Part shown: positions 48,415-57,424 of the stretch, piece by piece | Layout: each line of letters opens with the position of its first letter | Position numbering within the stretch: the stretch's first letter is position 1 | NCBI GenBank assembly: GCA_964515115.1 | Contig: CAZESB010000003.1 | Coordinates: forward strand, 1-64,000 | Length of the DNA stretch: 64,000 nucleotides | Direction of reading: 5' to 3' | From: UBA1370 sp964515115 | GTDB lineage: Bacteria > Patescibacteriota > Microgenomatia > UBA1400 > PJMF01 | The notes under the pieces: model-generated | Database searches by the model: none | Seen by the model: the letters and a program-made list of their open reading frames with translations, nothing else | Told to the model about the DNA's origin: nothing | Translations under genes and position numbers: made by a program

Positions 48415-48539
48415 ACGACTTAGTCCTCATCGCCAACCTCGCCGTAGAAGGGCCGCTTTATCAAAAGATAATTACGGTCACCCGCTTCGGGCGTTGCTGA
48501 CTTTGCTGGCTTGACGGGCAGTGTTCTGAGATCATCATG

Positions 48540-49034
48540 TCATCGCTGATTCATGTGTCTCTCGCCGCCCGGCGCGCGGTTTTCCCGCACCGTGGCGAAC
48601 CCTTGGTGTCTATATATGTTCATTTGTTTCCTGATTTGTTTTAATTCTTGGATACCTTCTAAGGTTAGGTGCCGTTTTTCAGCAAAAATCTTTGCTGCTT
48701 TAACAAATTGGTCAAAAGCAACTTTTTTCTTTGCCTGAAGTGGATACCTTTGAAAGAATGGTATTACTTTTTCTCTAATGTCCTTCAAAGAAGAAACCTT
48801 AAATTCTACATGAGGATGCCAGCCATACCGCTCATAATTGAGATGATATATTCTGCCACACTCCAGCGTTTCTTGAATTCTTCTCAGAATTTCAATATCA
48901 TCTGCTCGCACTTCAATCTCAAAATGAAGACGAGCATCGATGCCGAGTTTTTTCTGTTTGTGTTTGGCAATGGTGATAGTGAAGCAACCTTCGCCATCAA
49001 CAAATCCGCACACATATTCAGGAGACAATTTCAT
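48540..49034 (-). CDS. LAGLIDADG homing endonuclease, single motif
   Basis: A 164-aa protein with one LAGLIDADG motif (YVCGFVDGEGCF, residues 7-18), so it would act as a homodimer. LHFEIEVRADDIEILRRIQETLECG and RYPLQAKKKVAFDQFVKAAKI are typical of the LAGLIDADG_1 family. The stop lies ~16 bases before the 3' splice region, so the coding end overlaps the predicted 3' structural domain of the intron. GAAGGA lies 13 bases before the ATG. Confidence 0.9.
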   Translation of the reverse strand: MKLSPEYVCGFVDGEGCFTITIAKHKQKKLGIDARLHFEIEVRADDIEILRRIQETLECGRIYHLNYERYGWHPHVEFKVSSLKDIREKVIPFFQRYPLQAKKKVAFDQFVKAAKIFAEKRHLTLEGIQELKQIRKQMNIYRHQGFATVRENRAPGGERHMNQR

Positions 49035-49054
49035 GACACTAAGTTTGGTCCTTC

Positions 49055-49069
49055 TCCGCCGTAGGCGGA
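49055..49069. repeat. palindrome family copy 4, inside 16S intron 2
   Basis: TCCGCC-GTA-GGCGGA, 20 bases upstream of the homing endonuclease start, dividing the intron text CATAGTA and GAAGGACC. Confidence 0.6.
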
Positions 49070-49731
49070 TACTATGACCTCTGCAGACTTCCTGCTTACT
49101 TATTTAGTGTTGTTACCTTCACTATACTCTATTTTCTTTGCATCAAATAGAGAGCAAACAGGATCTCCCTTCGTTCATATACTATCCATTCGCGATCATC
49201 TCGAGCCCACATACAGAGTGCTGTTTGTCTTAGCAAGTGAGTTCTCCAGTTGTACGCAGGATCCTCACAGCACTATGCCGTTTAAACTCCAAGCTGACCA
49301 CCGCTACTTTTGCCCTTCAGCCTGCCAGTTACCTGAACAGGCCTGCAATTTTGCTTGTGTCTACTTGCTTATGACACGTTAGATTTAAACTAACTGGATA
49401 GTATGCGCGGAAGGCGCATATTTTATTTGTACAAGGAGCGAGAACGTATTCACCGCAACCTGCTGATTTGCGATTACTACCGATTCCGGCTTCATGGAGG
49501 CGAATTGCAGCCTCCAATCCGAACTGAGGAGTAGTTTAGAGGATTGGCTCTAGCTCGCGCTGTTGCTATACCTGTTGTCTACCCCATTGTAGGATGTGTG
49601 TAGCCCCGGATGTAAGGGACATGCTGACTTGACATCGTCCTCTCCTTCCTCCTGTGCAATGCACAGGCAGTCCCGCATGACACGTATAACATACGGCAAG
49701 GGTTGCGCTCGTTACCACACTTAAGTGGACG

Positions 49732-49762
<31 letters not shown>

Positions 49763-50731
49763 TCACCTGTGTACCACTCTCGAAGAAGTTCGCCTTTCAG
49801 CGAACGTGCAGGTACATGTCAAATCCGGGTAAGGTTTTTCGCTTTGTATCGAATTAAACCACATGCTCCACCGGTTGTGCGCTCCCCCGTCAATTCCTTT
49901 GAGTTTTAACCTTGCGGTCGTACTCCCCAGGCGCCTTGCTTAACGCGTTAGCTTACGTCATCCATCCGAAGACGGACAACTAGCAAGGAGTGTTTACAGC
50001 TTGGACTACAGGGGTCTCTAATCCCTTTTGCTACCCAAGCTTTCGTCCCTGAGCGTCAGTTATGTCCTAGAAACCTGCCTTCGCGCATGGTATTCCTCCT
50101 GATATCTACGGATTTCACCCCTCCACCAGGAATTCTAGTTTCCTCGAACAAACTCTATCCCTGCAGTTTCCCTTGCCTTTCCGAAGTTGAGCCTCGGGCT
50201 TAAACAAGAGACATACAAGGACGCCGACGGACCCTTTACGCCCAGTAAATCCGGATAACGCTTGCACCCCACGTATTACCGAAGCTTCTGGCACGTAGTT
50301 AGCTGGTGCTTTCTAGCGAGGTACTGTCAGAACTTCATCCCTCGCCACAGTGGTTTACACTCCGAAGAGCGTCTTCCCACACGCGGTGTCGCTGCGTCAG
50401 ACTTTCGTCCATTGCGCAATATTCCCGGTTGCTGCCACCCGTAGGTGTAGGCTCCGTGTCTCAGTAGCCTTGTGGCCGATCATGCTCTCACATCGGCTAG
50501 CCGTCGTCGCCTTGGTAGGCCATTACCCCACCAACTAGCTGATAGCACGCAGGCTCCTCCAATAGCTCCACCTTGCGGTAGATTTCATCTTGCGATCGTA
50601 TGCGGTATTACCCCACCTTTCGGTGGGCTATTCCCCACTACTGGGTAGATTCCTACGCGTTACTCACCCGTCTGCCACTCTCATCTCGCCCGAAGGCGAG
50701 AATCCCGTTCGACTTGCATGCCTAAGGCACA

Positions 50732-50767
<36 letters not shown>

Positions 50768-50968
50768 ATAAAGAATTTCTTTAACTTTTAAACCGAAGTT
50801 TAAAAATTATTGACTTAATTGAGGTTTGAATTTGTGCTCATTGTGTTTACGTTATACGTATTTGTGCTGCGAAGTTATTCGCAGTCTTTACTGAACTCAA
50901 AGTTCAAATATGACGGATCACTGTCATAAAAAACATGATAGTGTTCCGCTTCTCACACTTTTGTGTCG

Positions 50969-51003
50969 CGGTTCTACCACCATGTTTATGTCAGATATTC
51001 ACT
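50969..51003 (-). other. 5' arm of the pre-16S processing stalk
   Basis: Leader sequence complementary to 47332-47365 (see there). It lies ~200 bases upstream of the mature 16S 5' end within a ~390-base leader that has no gene. Confidence 0.8.
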
Positions 51004-51130
51004 TTTTAAATAGCAGCGTGATTAAAATCACGACTCAGCCCCTTTTTAATCAACAGAAAAAACAGGGAATGATTTTCCCCGGTTGTTCTTGCTAATCACA
51101 ATCTAAATTGTTTTGGGGAGACTAGTTTCT

Positions 51131-51145
51131 TTCGCCTGTGGCGAA
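51131..51145. repeat. palindrome family copy 5, in the 16S leader
   Basis: TTCGCC-TGT-GGCGAA, a perfect 6-bp palindrome with a 3-base centre, just downstream of the rRNA transcription start. Confidence 0.45.
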
Positions 51146-51170
51146 GACTTGATCTCTACTGAGGATTTAT

Positions 51171-51198
51171 ATCTTAACATCTGGCAAGTGATTGTCAA
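51171..51198 (-). promoter_or_regulatory. 16S rRNA promoter
   Basis: Minus strand -35 TTGACA (51193-51198, perfect consensus), 16-base spacer, -10 TAAGAT (51171-51176). It predicts a ~390-base leader before the mature 16S 5' end. Confidence 0.8.
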
Positions 51199-51265
51199 GA
51201 GTATTTTGTTAGCGAATTTACTACTGCTGGACTTCCTTATTTACTTTGTGCAAGAATAAGTTTAT

Positions 51266-52261
51266 ATGCCAGAAACAGATGGCTTCGTGGATGGAAAGCG
51301 ACAAGAATCTGCGGTGCCCGGACTTGCGTTGGTGCGCGAAATACCTGCGCCTGATTTATCCCAAAAACCAGATCTTTTTCCTGAATTTCCTGAATTTGAA
51401 CTAGTTTCTAATCGTGAGGGCGATCTAAATGCTTCTGAAGAAGAAGTTCGGAAAAGCAAGAAAGAACGCGCCCTTTATGAAGTCTTAAAATACTTATTAA
51501 AAATTATAGATCCTGTACAAGAAGTTTTTAAAAAACATGGTGTACCATTGGTTATTACTCGATCTGTAGCTATTTATTTATGGGCCTTAAGCTTACATCA
51601 AGGGTATCTTGTTCCTGTTGAAGCAGAGCGTCAAGAAGAGTTCGGAATAGAGGGAGACACATTTAATGATGTTGATTTACTGGTTCCGGTGGATATGTTG
51701 GAAGAGGTTGAGGCCGCCCTAAAAGAACTGAATAAAAAAGGAATTATCAAGTTATCAGCAATTAATGAAAGTAATGCCAAACCGCATCCGAGAGGATTTA
51801 CTTCATACTTGTTTAGACAATTTAGTATCTTGGATGAAACCGGGAAAGAAGTAATAGATGTTCATTTATTCAGCGGTTTGAGCGGAAAAGTCAACAAGGA
51901 TGGAGAACTTGATGTCGAAACTCTTCAAAGTATCCGAGTGAACGAAAAAGGTAAGGTAGTTTCTATGTACAATGCAGAAGAAGAGGTGGACCAAGCAGGA
52001 AATCCCAAGCGACGCCTGGTTGAATCACCAGGAGATGTGAGGGGCATTAGCATCGGTGGTTTTCCTGTTCGGTTTCTTACAGGTCCAGGATTAAAAGAGA
52101 GCTATGAACATGAACAAAGAGTAATGGCCAAGAAAGATCCCAATAAATGGAAAAATGCGCTACTTAAAGCCATGACACTTTTCAAGTTGAGGCTGATTGA
52201 AAAACTTATGCTTGTAGATCCTCAATACCAAACTCAATCACCCCGCCGCCAAGACAAATAA
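51266..52261 (+). CDS. putative nucleotidyltransferase-fold protein
   Basis: 331 aa. The N-terminal ~75 residues are acidic and Pro-rich. The core reads EVFKKHGVPLVITRSVAIYLWALSL ... FNDVDLLVPVDMLEEVEAAL, which resembles the helix-turn strand plus DxD (DVDL) pattern of minimal nucleotidyltransferases such as AbiEii, though the usual GG/GS before the helix is replaced by RS. A later VIDVHLF could supply the third carboxylate. No membrane segment. The C-terminal ~56 bases overlap the convergent mnmA. The family call is tentative. Confidence 0.5.
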   Translation: MPETDGFVDGKRQESAVPGLALVREIPAPDLSQKPDLFPEFPEFELVSNREGDLNASEEEVRKSKKERALYEVLKYLLKIIDPVQEVFKKHGVPLVITRSVAIYLWALSLHQGYLVPVEAERQEEFGIEGDTFNDVDLLVPVDMLEEVEAALKELNKKGIIKLSAINESNAKPHPRGFTSYLFRQFSILDETGKEVIDVHLFSGLSGKVNKDGELDVETLQSIRVNEKGKVVSMYNAEEEVDQAGNPKRRLVESPGDVRGISIGGFPVRFLTGPGLKESYEHEQRVMAKKDPNKWKNALLKAMTLFKLRLIEKLMLVDPQYQTQSPRRQDK

Positions 52262-53378
52262 TCTCATTCCCAACCCGTCGGTAAAAAACCGCGCTCTGCC
52301 CCTCCGCAATGCCTTTGGTCGGTTTCTCCAGCACAACTTTAGAATTGCCCTCAACTTGGCAAGCAATCAGCTCGCCGGTGTGGCGGATCCTGACCCTTAA
52401 CTCCTCCTTATCCAAAAACAACAAATTTTCTGAGTTAATCAAGTGTAGCTTAGAAATACTAAACTTATCCTTAAAAGTCTCACTCCCAAACCCAACCACC
52501 AACTGGTTTTCCTGAGCGTTTTTGCCAATCACATAAAAAGGCGGAATGTTGTGCTTGGTGACAGTGGAGCCGTCGGCGTGTTTGACCAGGCTAGTCTGGT
52601 TGACCTGAAAACCGCTGCGCTGGCCGATGGTATAAAACCACAGCCCTTGATGTGAGCCAATGACGTTGCCGTGAGTATCAACCACTGCACCAGGATTTTT
52701 GCCTAGCCTTTCCTCAAGAAATGCGTGCACATTGATATCGCCAATAAAACAGATGCCGACAGAATCTTTTTTCTCCGCTACATGAATTTTTCTTTTTTTG
52801 GCCTCAGCGCGAACCTGATTTTTGGTAAGTTCCTGCAGGGGAAAAATGGTGTGATCTAGCTGGTTTTGGGTGATTAAATGCATAAAGTAAGTCTGATCTT
52901 TGGCGCGATCAGCAGGGATGGCCAGAAAATTTTGCCCCTCAATCGCCACTTTTTTGGCATAATGACCGGTAGCAATATAATCAAAACCCTCACTCATGGC
53001 CCAGTCATAAAACAGGCCAAACTTGATTTCTTTGTTGCACCAAACATCGGGATTAGGCGTTCTGCCTGCTTGGTACTCAGTAAAAAAGTTTTCCACCACT
53101 TTCTGGTGATAAGCTTCCTTAAAATCAAGCACTTTGAAAGGGATGTTCAAACTGAGGGCCACCTCCAAAGCATCTTTGCGGTCTTCATCACTGCGGCAGC
53201 CGGGTGCGCGCCAACACTCCAGAAAAACTCCGGTCACTTCATAGCCCTGTTCAACCAATAAATGGGCGGCCAACGACGAATCAACCCCACCAGACATCCC
53301 CACGGCAACCTTGATTTCTGGCCGCCGGTGTGAAGTTTTGACTTTATTTGACTGGTGTTTAGTTGGCTTTTCGGTCAT
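52206..53378 (-). CDS. mnmA: tRNA-specific 2-thiouridylase MnmA
   Basis: Thiolates U34 of Glu, Gln and Lys tRNAs. 390 aa. PP-loop GMSGGVDSSLAAHLL; catalytic Cys in NPDVWCNKEIKFG and the second in VGICFIGD; C-terminal beta-barrel domain HTGELIACQVEG. A TATAAT (53390-53395) overlaps the truB stop and lies 11 bases before the ATG. Its own 3' end overlaps the gene at 51266. Confidence 0.97.
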   Translation of the reverse strand: MTEKPTKHQSNKVKTSHRRPEIKVAVGMSGGVDSSLAAHLLVEQGYEVTGVFLECWRAPGCRSDEDRKDALEVALSLNIPFKVLDFKEAYHQKVVENFFTEYQAGRTPNPDVWCNKEIKFGLFYDWAMSEGFDYIATGHYAKKVAIEGQNFLAIPADRAKDQTYFMHLITQNQLDHTIFPLQELTKNQVRAEAKKRKIHVAEKKDSVGICFIGDINVHAFLEERLGKNPGAVVDTHGNVIGSHQGLWFYTIGQRSGFQVNQTSLVKHADGSTVTKHNIPPFYVIGKNAQENQLVVGFGSETFKDKFSISKLHLINSENLLFLDKEELRVRIRHTGELIACQVEGNSKVVLEKPTKGIAEGQSAVFYRRVGNEIICLGGGVIEFGIEDLQA

Positions 53379-53390
53379 TTGAGGGGACTA

Positions 53391-54140
53391 TTATATCAGG
53401 CAGAGGCAATCTGCAATGGTATAGGGGCCATTGGCAGTGCGAACCAGGCTGAAGGTAGTAACGGGAATACCAAGTTTAGATCCTAAATCCCTCACTAGTG
53501 CCCTAATATATGTCCGCTTGGAAACTCGGGCAGTGAAGGAAGCCAGCCAGAAGCTTTCCGGAGCATCCTGGAGGAAAAATTGCTGCCAGCGGTCTAATAT
53601 TTCCGCCTGCCGAAAATCTCCTTCAACCAGCTTGATTTTTTGAACTATTGCCCGCTCAAGTTGCTTGGCAGATATTTTTTTGAGCTTATCCAACTCAAGA
53701 GAGTAAATTGCTATTGCTTCATGAGCCGCTGGCGGTTTTTTGCCAGTTTTAGCCAGATCAAAGTAGCTTTCACCCCCACTTCTTTTGGCTGAAAAATCCG
53801 GCAATCTTTGCTGTTGCTTGCCCACCAATGCCCGAGCCACTGTTTGCAGCCTTGCTTCATCCAAAGAAAACTTGCCCTTTTTAGTCTTAGTTATCAGTCC
53901 CAGCAGGTCATTAGTATCAGTACTCACCCCAAACAGGGCCGCAAATTCGTAAATTTTAGGATACTCGCTCAGCGAGCTTTTTTTAAACCGGTCCTCGCCA
54001 GTCAAAACCAGCAAAACTCCTTCCGCCATGGGGTCCAAGGTGCCAGTGTGGGTTGCTTTTTCGCCACGTCTCTCCCCTGCGGCCCGAGCCAACAAATGAG
54101 CAGACTGCCCCAGGGGTTTGTACAGCGGAAAAATCATCAA
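53391..54140 (-). CDS. truB: tRNA pseudouridine(55) synthase TruB, without PUA domain
   Basis: Makes Psi55 in the T loop. 249 aa. FPLYKPLGQSAHLLARA and GEKATHTGTLDPMAEGVLLVLTGED carry the catalytic Asp. KIYEFAALFGVSTDTNDLLG and RVSKRTYIRALVRDLGSKLG match the TruB core. The C-terminal PUA domain of longer TruB proteins is absent. It lies 12 bases upstream of mnmA, so two tRNA-modification genes are together. Confidence 0.94.
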   Translation of the reverse strand: MMIFPLYKPLGQSAHLLARAAGERRGEKATHTGTLDPMAEGVLLVLTGEDRFKKSSLSEYPKIYEFAALFGVSTDTNDLLGLITKTKKGKFSLDEARLQTVARALVGKQQQRLPDFSAKRSGGESYFDLAKTGKKPPAAHEAIAIYSLELDKLKKISAKQLERAIVQKIKLVEGDFRQAEILDRWQQFFLQDAPESFWLASFTARVSKRTYIRALVRDLGSKLGIPVTTFSLVRTANGPYTIADCLCLI

Positions 54141-54184
54141 AATCCTCAGTCTAAAATCACAATTTTATACATAAGTCTGTTTTT

Positions 54185-55165
54185 TTAAGCAAAAACCGGC
54201 AGTTCCGTCAGCTTGTTGATTTTTCCGATAGCATCAATCAGTTGCCGGTATGAGTTGAGGTCTTGATAAAAAGTTGGAAAAATTATCTCTTGGCTAAGAG
54301 GCAACTCAAGCACGCGCGGAACATCTTCAAGCGTAATCCTACCGTAGTACAAAGCTCTGGGGTCGTTGCTATTATCCGCAAGCCAGTGCCAAACTTTAAC
54401 CGTGCCTTCAAAATAAATGTGGTTTTTAGACCAGCCGCCAGGCAGACTGGTATCTTTCAAACCTCGCTTTTGTTTAAGCGTTAAGTTCCAAGCCAGGCGC
54501 TCATTGACGCCAACAGCAATCAACTCGTTGTAGAGTTGCCTGAAGGAAGCCTGATGACCGAGGTAGGCAGCAAAGTAATTGAGGTAAGTTTTGCGCATGA
54601 CCGGGTCCGGGCGCTCGACGAAAGAGTGCAAATTTGCCAGACCTTCTTCTGTGGTTCTGAAAGCTTGAGGGTGTTTTTTTTCCGATTCAAAATTCCACTC
54701 CTGCAAGTCTTGGTTGTAACGGCGCAAATAATGGGTTTGAACTTCATGATTCAACTTATGTCTGAGGTTGCTGGTGGTAAATTTAATTGGCAGACGAACG
54801 TGCAAACTACCCCCCACCAACATCATCTGAGAGCCAAATTCTTCAGCAAAACGTGCTGGCAACTTGGGCAGGCCCAGTTTTTCAACCAGATCCAGAAGAT
54901 AGTTTTCCACATCCTGCTGAGTAGCGTAGGGCGGTGCATCTGGCGGAAAACTCTCGACTTCCCCCGACAACAATGGCAGCCCATAAAGCTCAAGCATTTT
55001 TTGAGCATGCTCAAAGTACTCTTTTTTGGGATGATCATATTTGTTCATTTCCTCATCAGTAAACTCCCTGACATAGGTAAACTGAGGATTGTAGTGATCA
55101 TCAGCATAAAATTTGGCTTTTTCAGAGTCTAAATTAGTGGGAATGAGGTCGCGGATAATGCCCAT
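54185..55165 (-). CDS. HEXXTH metallopeptidase of the DUF1704/QEGLA (MATCAP-like) family
   Basis: 326 aa. The zinc site HEVQTH (residues 140-145) in RHKLNHEVQTHYLRRYN and the downstream TTEEGLANL (residues 171-179) match the QEGLA family, whose eukaryotic relatives are tubulin tyrosine carboxypeptidases. GTVKVWHWLADNSNDP and YYGRITLEDVP are further conserved blocks. It is 2 bases from the ATP-grasp gene, so the pair is co-translated or coupled. In known genomes such peptidases accompany ATP-grasp peptide ligases. The natural substrate is unknown, perhaps a C-terminal amino acid added by the partner ligase. Confidence 0.8.
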   Translation of the reverse strand: MGIIRDLIPTNLDSEKAKFYADDHYNPQFTYVREFTDEEMNKYDHPKKEYFEHAQKMLELYGLPLLSGEVESFPPDAPPYATQQDVENYLLDLVEKLGLPKLPARFAEEFGSQMMLVGGSLHVRLPIKFTTSNLRHKLNHEVQTHYLRRYNQDLQEWNFESEKKHPQAFRTTEEGLANLHSFVERPDPVMRKTYLNYFAAYLGHQASFRQLYNELIAVGVNERLAWNLTLKQKRGLKDTSLPGGWSKNHIYFEGTVKVWHWLADNSNDPRALYYGRITLEDVPRVLELPLSQEIIFPTFYQDLNSYRQLIDAIGKINKLTELPVFA

Positions 55166-55167
55166 AA

Positions 55168-56451
55168 TTATTGGCTAGTACCTATTAGAAAGCCAGCTAA
55201 ATCGCGACGGCCAACCTCAATTTTATGTTTAGTTTTATTCAGCCTCTTGGAAACAACCATGGCAGTATTGATTTTTCGGTCCTTAATTTTGATATTGGCT
55301 TCTACCACTGGTGCCATCCCTTCTCTTTTTTCTTTTTGGAACCAAAGCAAGTCCTCCGGATCCAGCAGACCTAAATCTTGTGCCAGGCTGTAAGAAATGG
55401 CGCTCCTGAAGCGGCCGGTGTGTAAAAGCGCCGGCACTTCTATTCTCTCTTTGGCGTCGCTGTAGACAATGATTTTTTCCTTGGGATTGACGACGGCCAA
55501 ACCTTCTTGGGAAATAATTTTATCTGCGTAAATAGTAGCAAACAAAGACCTGCCAATTCTGACGCCGTGCTCAGGGTTTTGCACCTGCAGGTCTGATACT
55601 CTTTCCAGCCTTCTTTTTAGTCCGGCTTCGTTGGCGAGTTGGATCGAAAGTCCGGGATTGGCGTTCAGTTCAACCACCAGCGGTCCTCGATCTTCGCTCA
55701 TAAGAAGATCGATACCGGAAAATTTGAGGTGTGCCGCCTCTGCCGCCTGCACCGCTGTGAGCAAATAATCTTTCCAATTGGGAATTTTAATGCCGTTAAG
55801 CTTTTTCTTGGTTCCCGGCAGGTATTGGATTGACTTGCCTTTTCCGGTAATAGCATGAGTAGTGACGCCAGTAGCCATATCCACACCCACACCAATTGCT
55901 CCCTGGTGCAGATTGGCTCTCCCCTCAGATTCTTCGGTTGGTAGCCTCAGCATGGCCATGATGGGAACAGAGTTAAAAACAATTACTCTCAGATCCGGGG
56001 TGCCGCGCTGACAATACTTGGCAATGGCGGGATGGGTAATGATTCTTTCTTCCACAATAATATTGTGTTGAGCTCCCCAGGTGCTGTACTGCCCTTCCAA
56101 GATGTCGTAACAGTGAAACAGAATATCATCAATAGACCAGGTGTTGTCTAAAACATCCAGCCAGTGCTTGCCGTCTGGTAGTTGTTTTTTGAAAGCCACG
56201 ATACCCTTACCGGCGCTGCCATTGGTGGGTTTGATCACAAAATTTTTCTTCAGAGAAAACCAATCAAAATCATGGATATCCTCATTGGTGGCCAACAAGC
56301 CAAAAATTTTGGCTACCGGAATATTTTTGCTATCAAGTAATAATTTAGTAGCATACTTAGAGGAAGCAAAACTTCGGGAAGAAGCAGGATTCAGGGCAAC
56401 AAAAAGCTGATTGCGGGCGTTAAGGCCGAGGATGTCTTTGGCTGCGGGCAT
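55168..56451 (-). CDS. ATP-grasp peptide ligase-like protein fused to a retropepsin-like domain
   Basis: 427 aa. Residues ~1-290 are an ATP-grasp of the alpha-L-glutamate-ligase-like (sugar-transfer associated) type: FVIKPTNGSAGKGIVAF (71-87), ITHPAIAKYCQRGTPDLRVIVF, and the metal-binding VVELNANPGLS (259-269). Residues ~325-427 match the RimB/ATP-dependent Zn protease retropepsin family, ending TKHKIEVGRRDLAGFLIG. Its catalytic DTG is replaced by HTG (His344). It lies between the HEXXTH peptidase and the 7TM gene, spacing 2 bases each. The fusion and the lost Asp are seen directly; ligase substrates are unknown. Confidence 0.85.
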   Translation of the reverse strand: MPAAKDILGLNARNQLFVALNPASSRSFASSKYATKLLLDSKNIPVAKIFGLLATNEDIHDFDWFSLKKNFVIKPTNGSAGKGIVAFKKQLPDGKHWLDVLDNTWSIDDILFHCYDILEGQYSTWGAQHNIIVEERIITHPAIAKYCQRGTPDLRVIVFNSVPIMAMLRLPTEESEGRANLHQGAIGVGVDMATGVTTHAITGKGKSIQYLPGTKKKLNGIKIPNWKDYLLTAVQAAEAAHLKFSGIDLLMSEDRGPLVVELNANPGLSIQLANEAGLKRRLERVSDLQVQNPEHGVRIGRSLFATIYADKIISQEGLAVVNPKEKIIVYSDAKERIEVPALLHTGRFRSAISYSLAQDLGLLDPEDLLWFQKEKREGMAPVVEANIKIKDRKINTAMVVSKRLNKTKHKIEVGRRDLAGFLIGTSQ

Positions 56452-56453
56452 GA

Positions 56454-57395
56454 TTACCTCTCCAGAATTGATTCAAATCTGAAATATTCCAAGAACCGCA
56501 AGCCGGCGTACTTACCGACCAAAATGTTAATGACTGCGACGCCAAGAATAGTCGCTTCCGGATTTAAAATTACTGTTCTTTGCAGAGTTTCAGAGCCAAT
56601 AATCAATGAGCCGACAATGGCAATTAAAACCGTTTCCACTGTCAAGCGAACGGCCTGAGATTGGCTGCTCATTAATTGGGTTTCCATGAAGTTCTCAGTT
56701 AAAAGCATGATAATCAACAACGGGAAAATACTGATGGCCATAAAGAAAGTCATTTCGTACATGGCGGAGAAAATCATCAGTAAAAGCACCACTAGCGATA
56801 CTCCCCAGAGCAACATAGCGGTTCTGGGCAAGTACTGGAGCCGCAGTTTTCTGGTGAGCGAGCGAAAAATCAGAGCCGTCATCAGGACGATCAAGAACAC
56901 GATTACCCCAGTAGTGATACCGGTAGATGCTAACGCCACTGACAAGACTGCGGGTGCGTAAACACCAAAGCCCCTGAGACCAATCAGGTGGCGAAAAGCA
57001 GCAATGACCGAAGTAATAACCGGGAAAAGAATCAGCAGAACCACCATGTTGGCCGAAAGGCCGTTAATGACCGCGTTGTAAATAGCGTGCTGGAGGAAAT
57101 TGTGCCAACTCAGTTCTGTGGGCGGATTTTCGGTCAGGTAAGTAGTCAACCGGCTGCGCTGCGGACCGGTCCGCTCAGTGATGTCGTTGTCTGTTTGTTC
57201 TTGAATTCTTTGTTCAACCTCAGCCGAGGGTGAAGCGGTTTCGGCTTCCTCAGTGGCTTCAGCTTCGTCTGTGGCGACACTCAAATCTATCACCTGCTCA
57301 TCTGGCACTTGAGCCAAGACTGGCTGAGGTGGTTGCGTTCCTAAGGCAAAAATGGATAAGACAAAAACAATGGCGGCAATAAGGAAATTTTTCAT
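56454..57395 (-). CDS. seven-transmembrane protein of the ATP-grasp/7TM cassette
   Basis: 313 aa. Signal peptide (FLIAAIVFVLSIFALG...VLAQ), an acidic disordered segment (TDEAEATEEAETASPSAEVE), an outer linker, then seven hydrophobic helices starting NMVVLLILFPVITSVIAAFRHLIGLRGFGVYAPAVL and ending near IVGSLIIGSETLQR. The FRHLIGLRGFGVYAPAVLSVAL block is typical of the 7TM module that is normally joined to an inactive transglutaminase and encoded with ATP-grasp ligases. Here the transglutaminase part is absent; an active-looking one lies nearby at 59113. Confidence 0.8.
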   Translation of the reverse strand: MKNFLIAAIVFVLSIFALGTQPPQPVLAQVPDEQVIDLSVATDEAEATEEAETASPSAEVEQRIQEQTDNDITERTGPQRSRLTTYLTENPPTELSWHNFLQHAIYNAVINGLSANMVVLLILFPVITSVIAAFRHLIGLRGFGVYAPAVLSVALASTGITTGVIVFLIVLMTALIFRSLTRKLRLQYLPRTAMLLWGVSLVVLLLMIFSAMYEMTFFMAISIFPLLIIMLLTENFMETQLMSSQSQAVRLTVETVLIAIVGSLIIGSETLQRTVILNPEATILGVAVINILVGKYAGLRFLEYFRFESILER

Positions 57396-57424
57396 GGTGC
57401 AATTATACCGTACTAGCTAATTTT

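Larger units (their letters stand above)
48524..49428 (-). mobile_element. second 16S intron, at about E. coli 1396/1397; class unresolved
   Basis: It splits the universal CCTTGTAC|ACAC(T)GCCCG site. Rejoining after C (49429) or after the next A restores the consensus exactly. The 5' exon does not end in U and the intron does not end in G at the joint that restores the consensus, so group I is not supported. Group-II-like hints: GTACAA (49250-49255) can pair with the last six exon bases TTGTAC; GGAAGTCTGCAGAGGTCATAGTA-like text lies before the ORF; a GCGG-GAAAA-CCGC hairpin with a 3' bulge (48561-48598) precedes the 3' end by ~36 bases. The expected GUGYG 5' end is absent. The exact splice sites are uncertain by one base. 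Confidence 0.75.
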
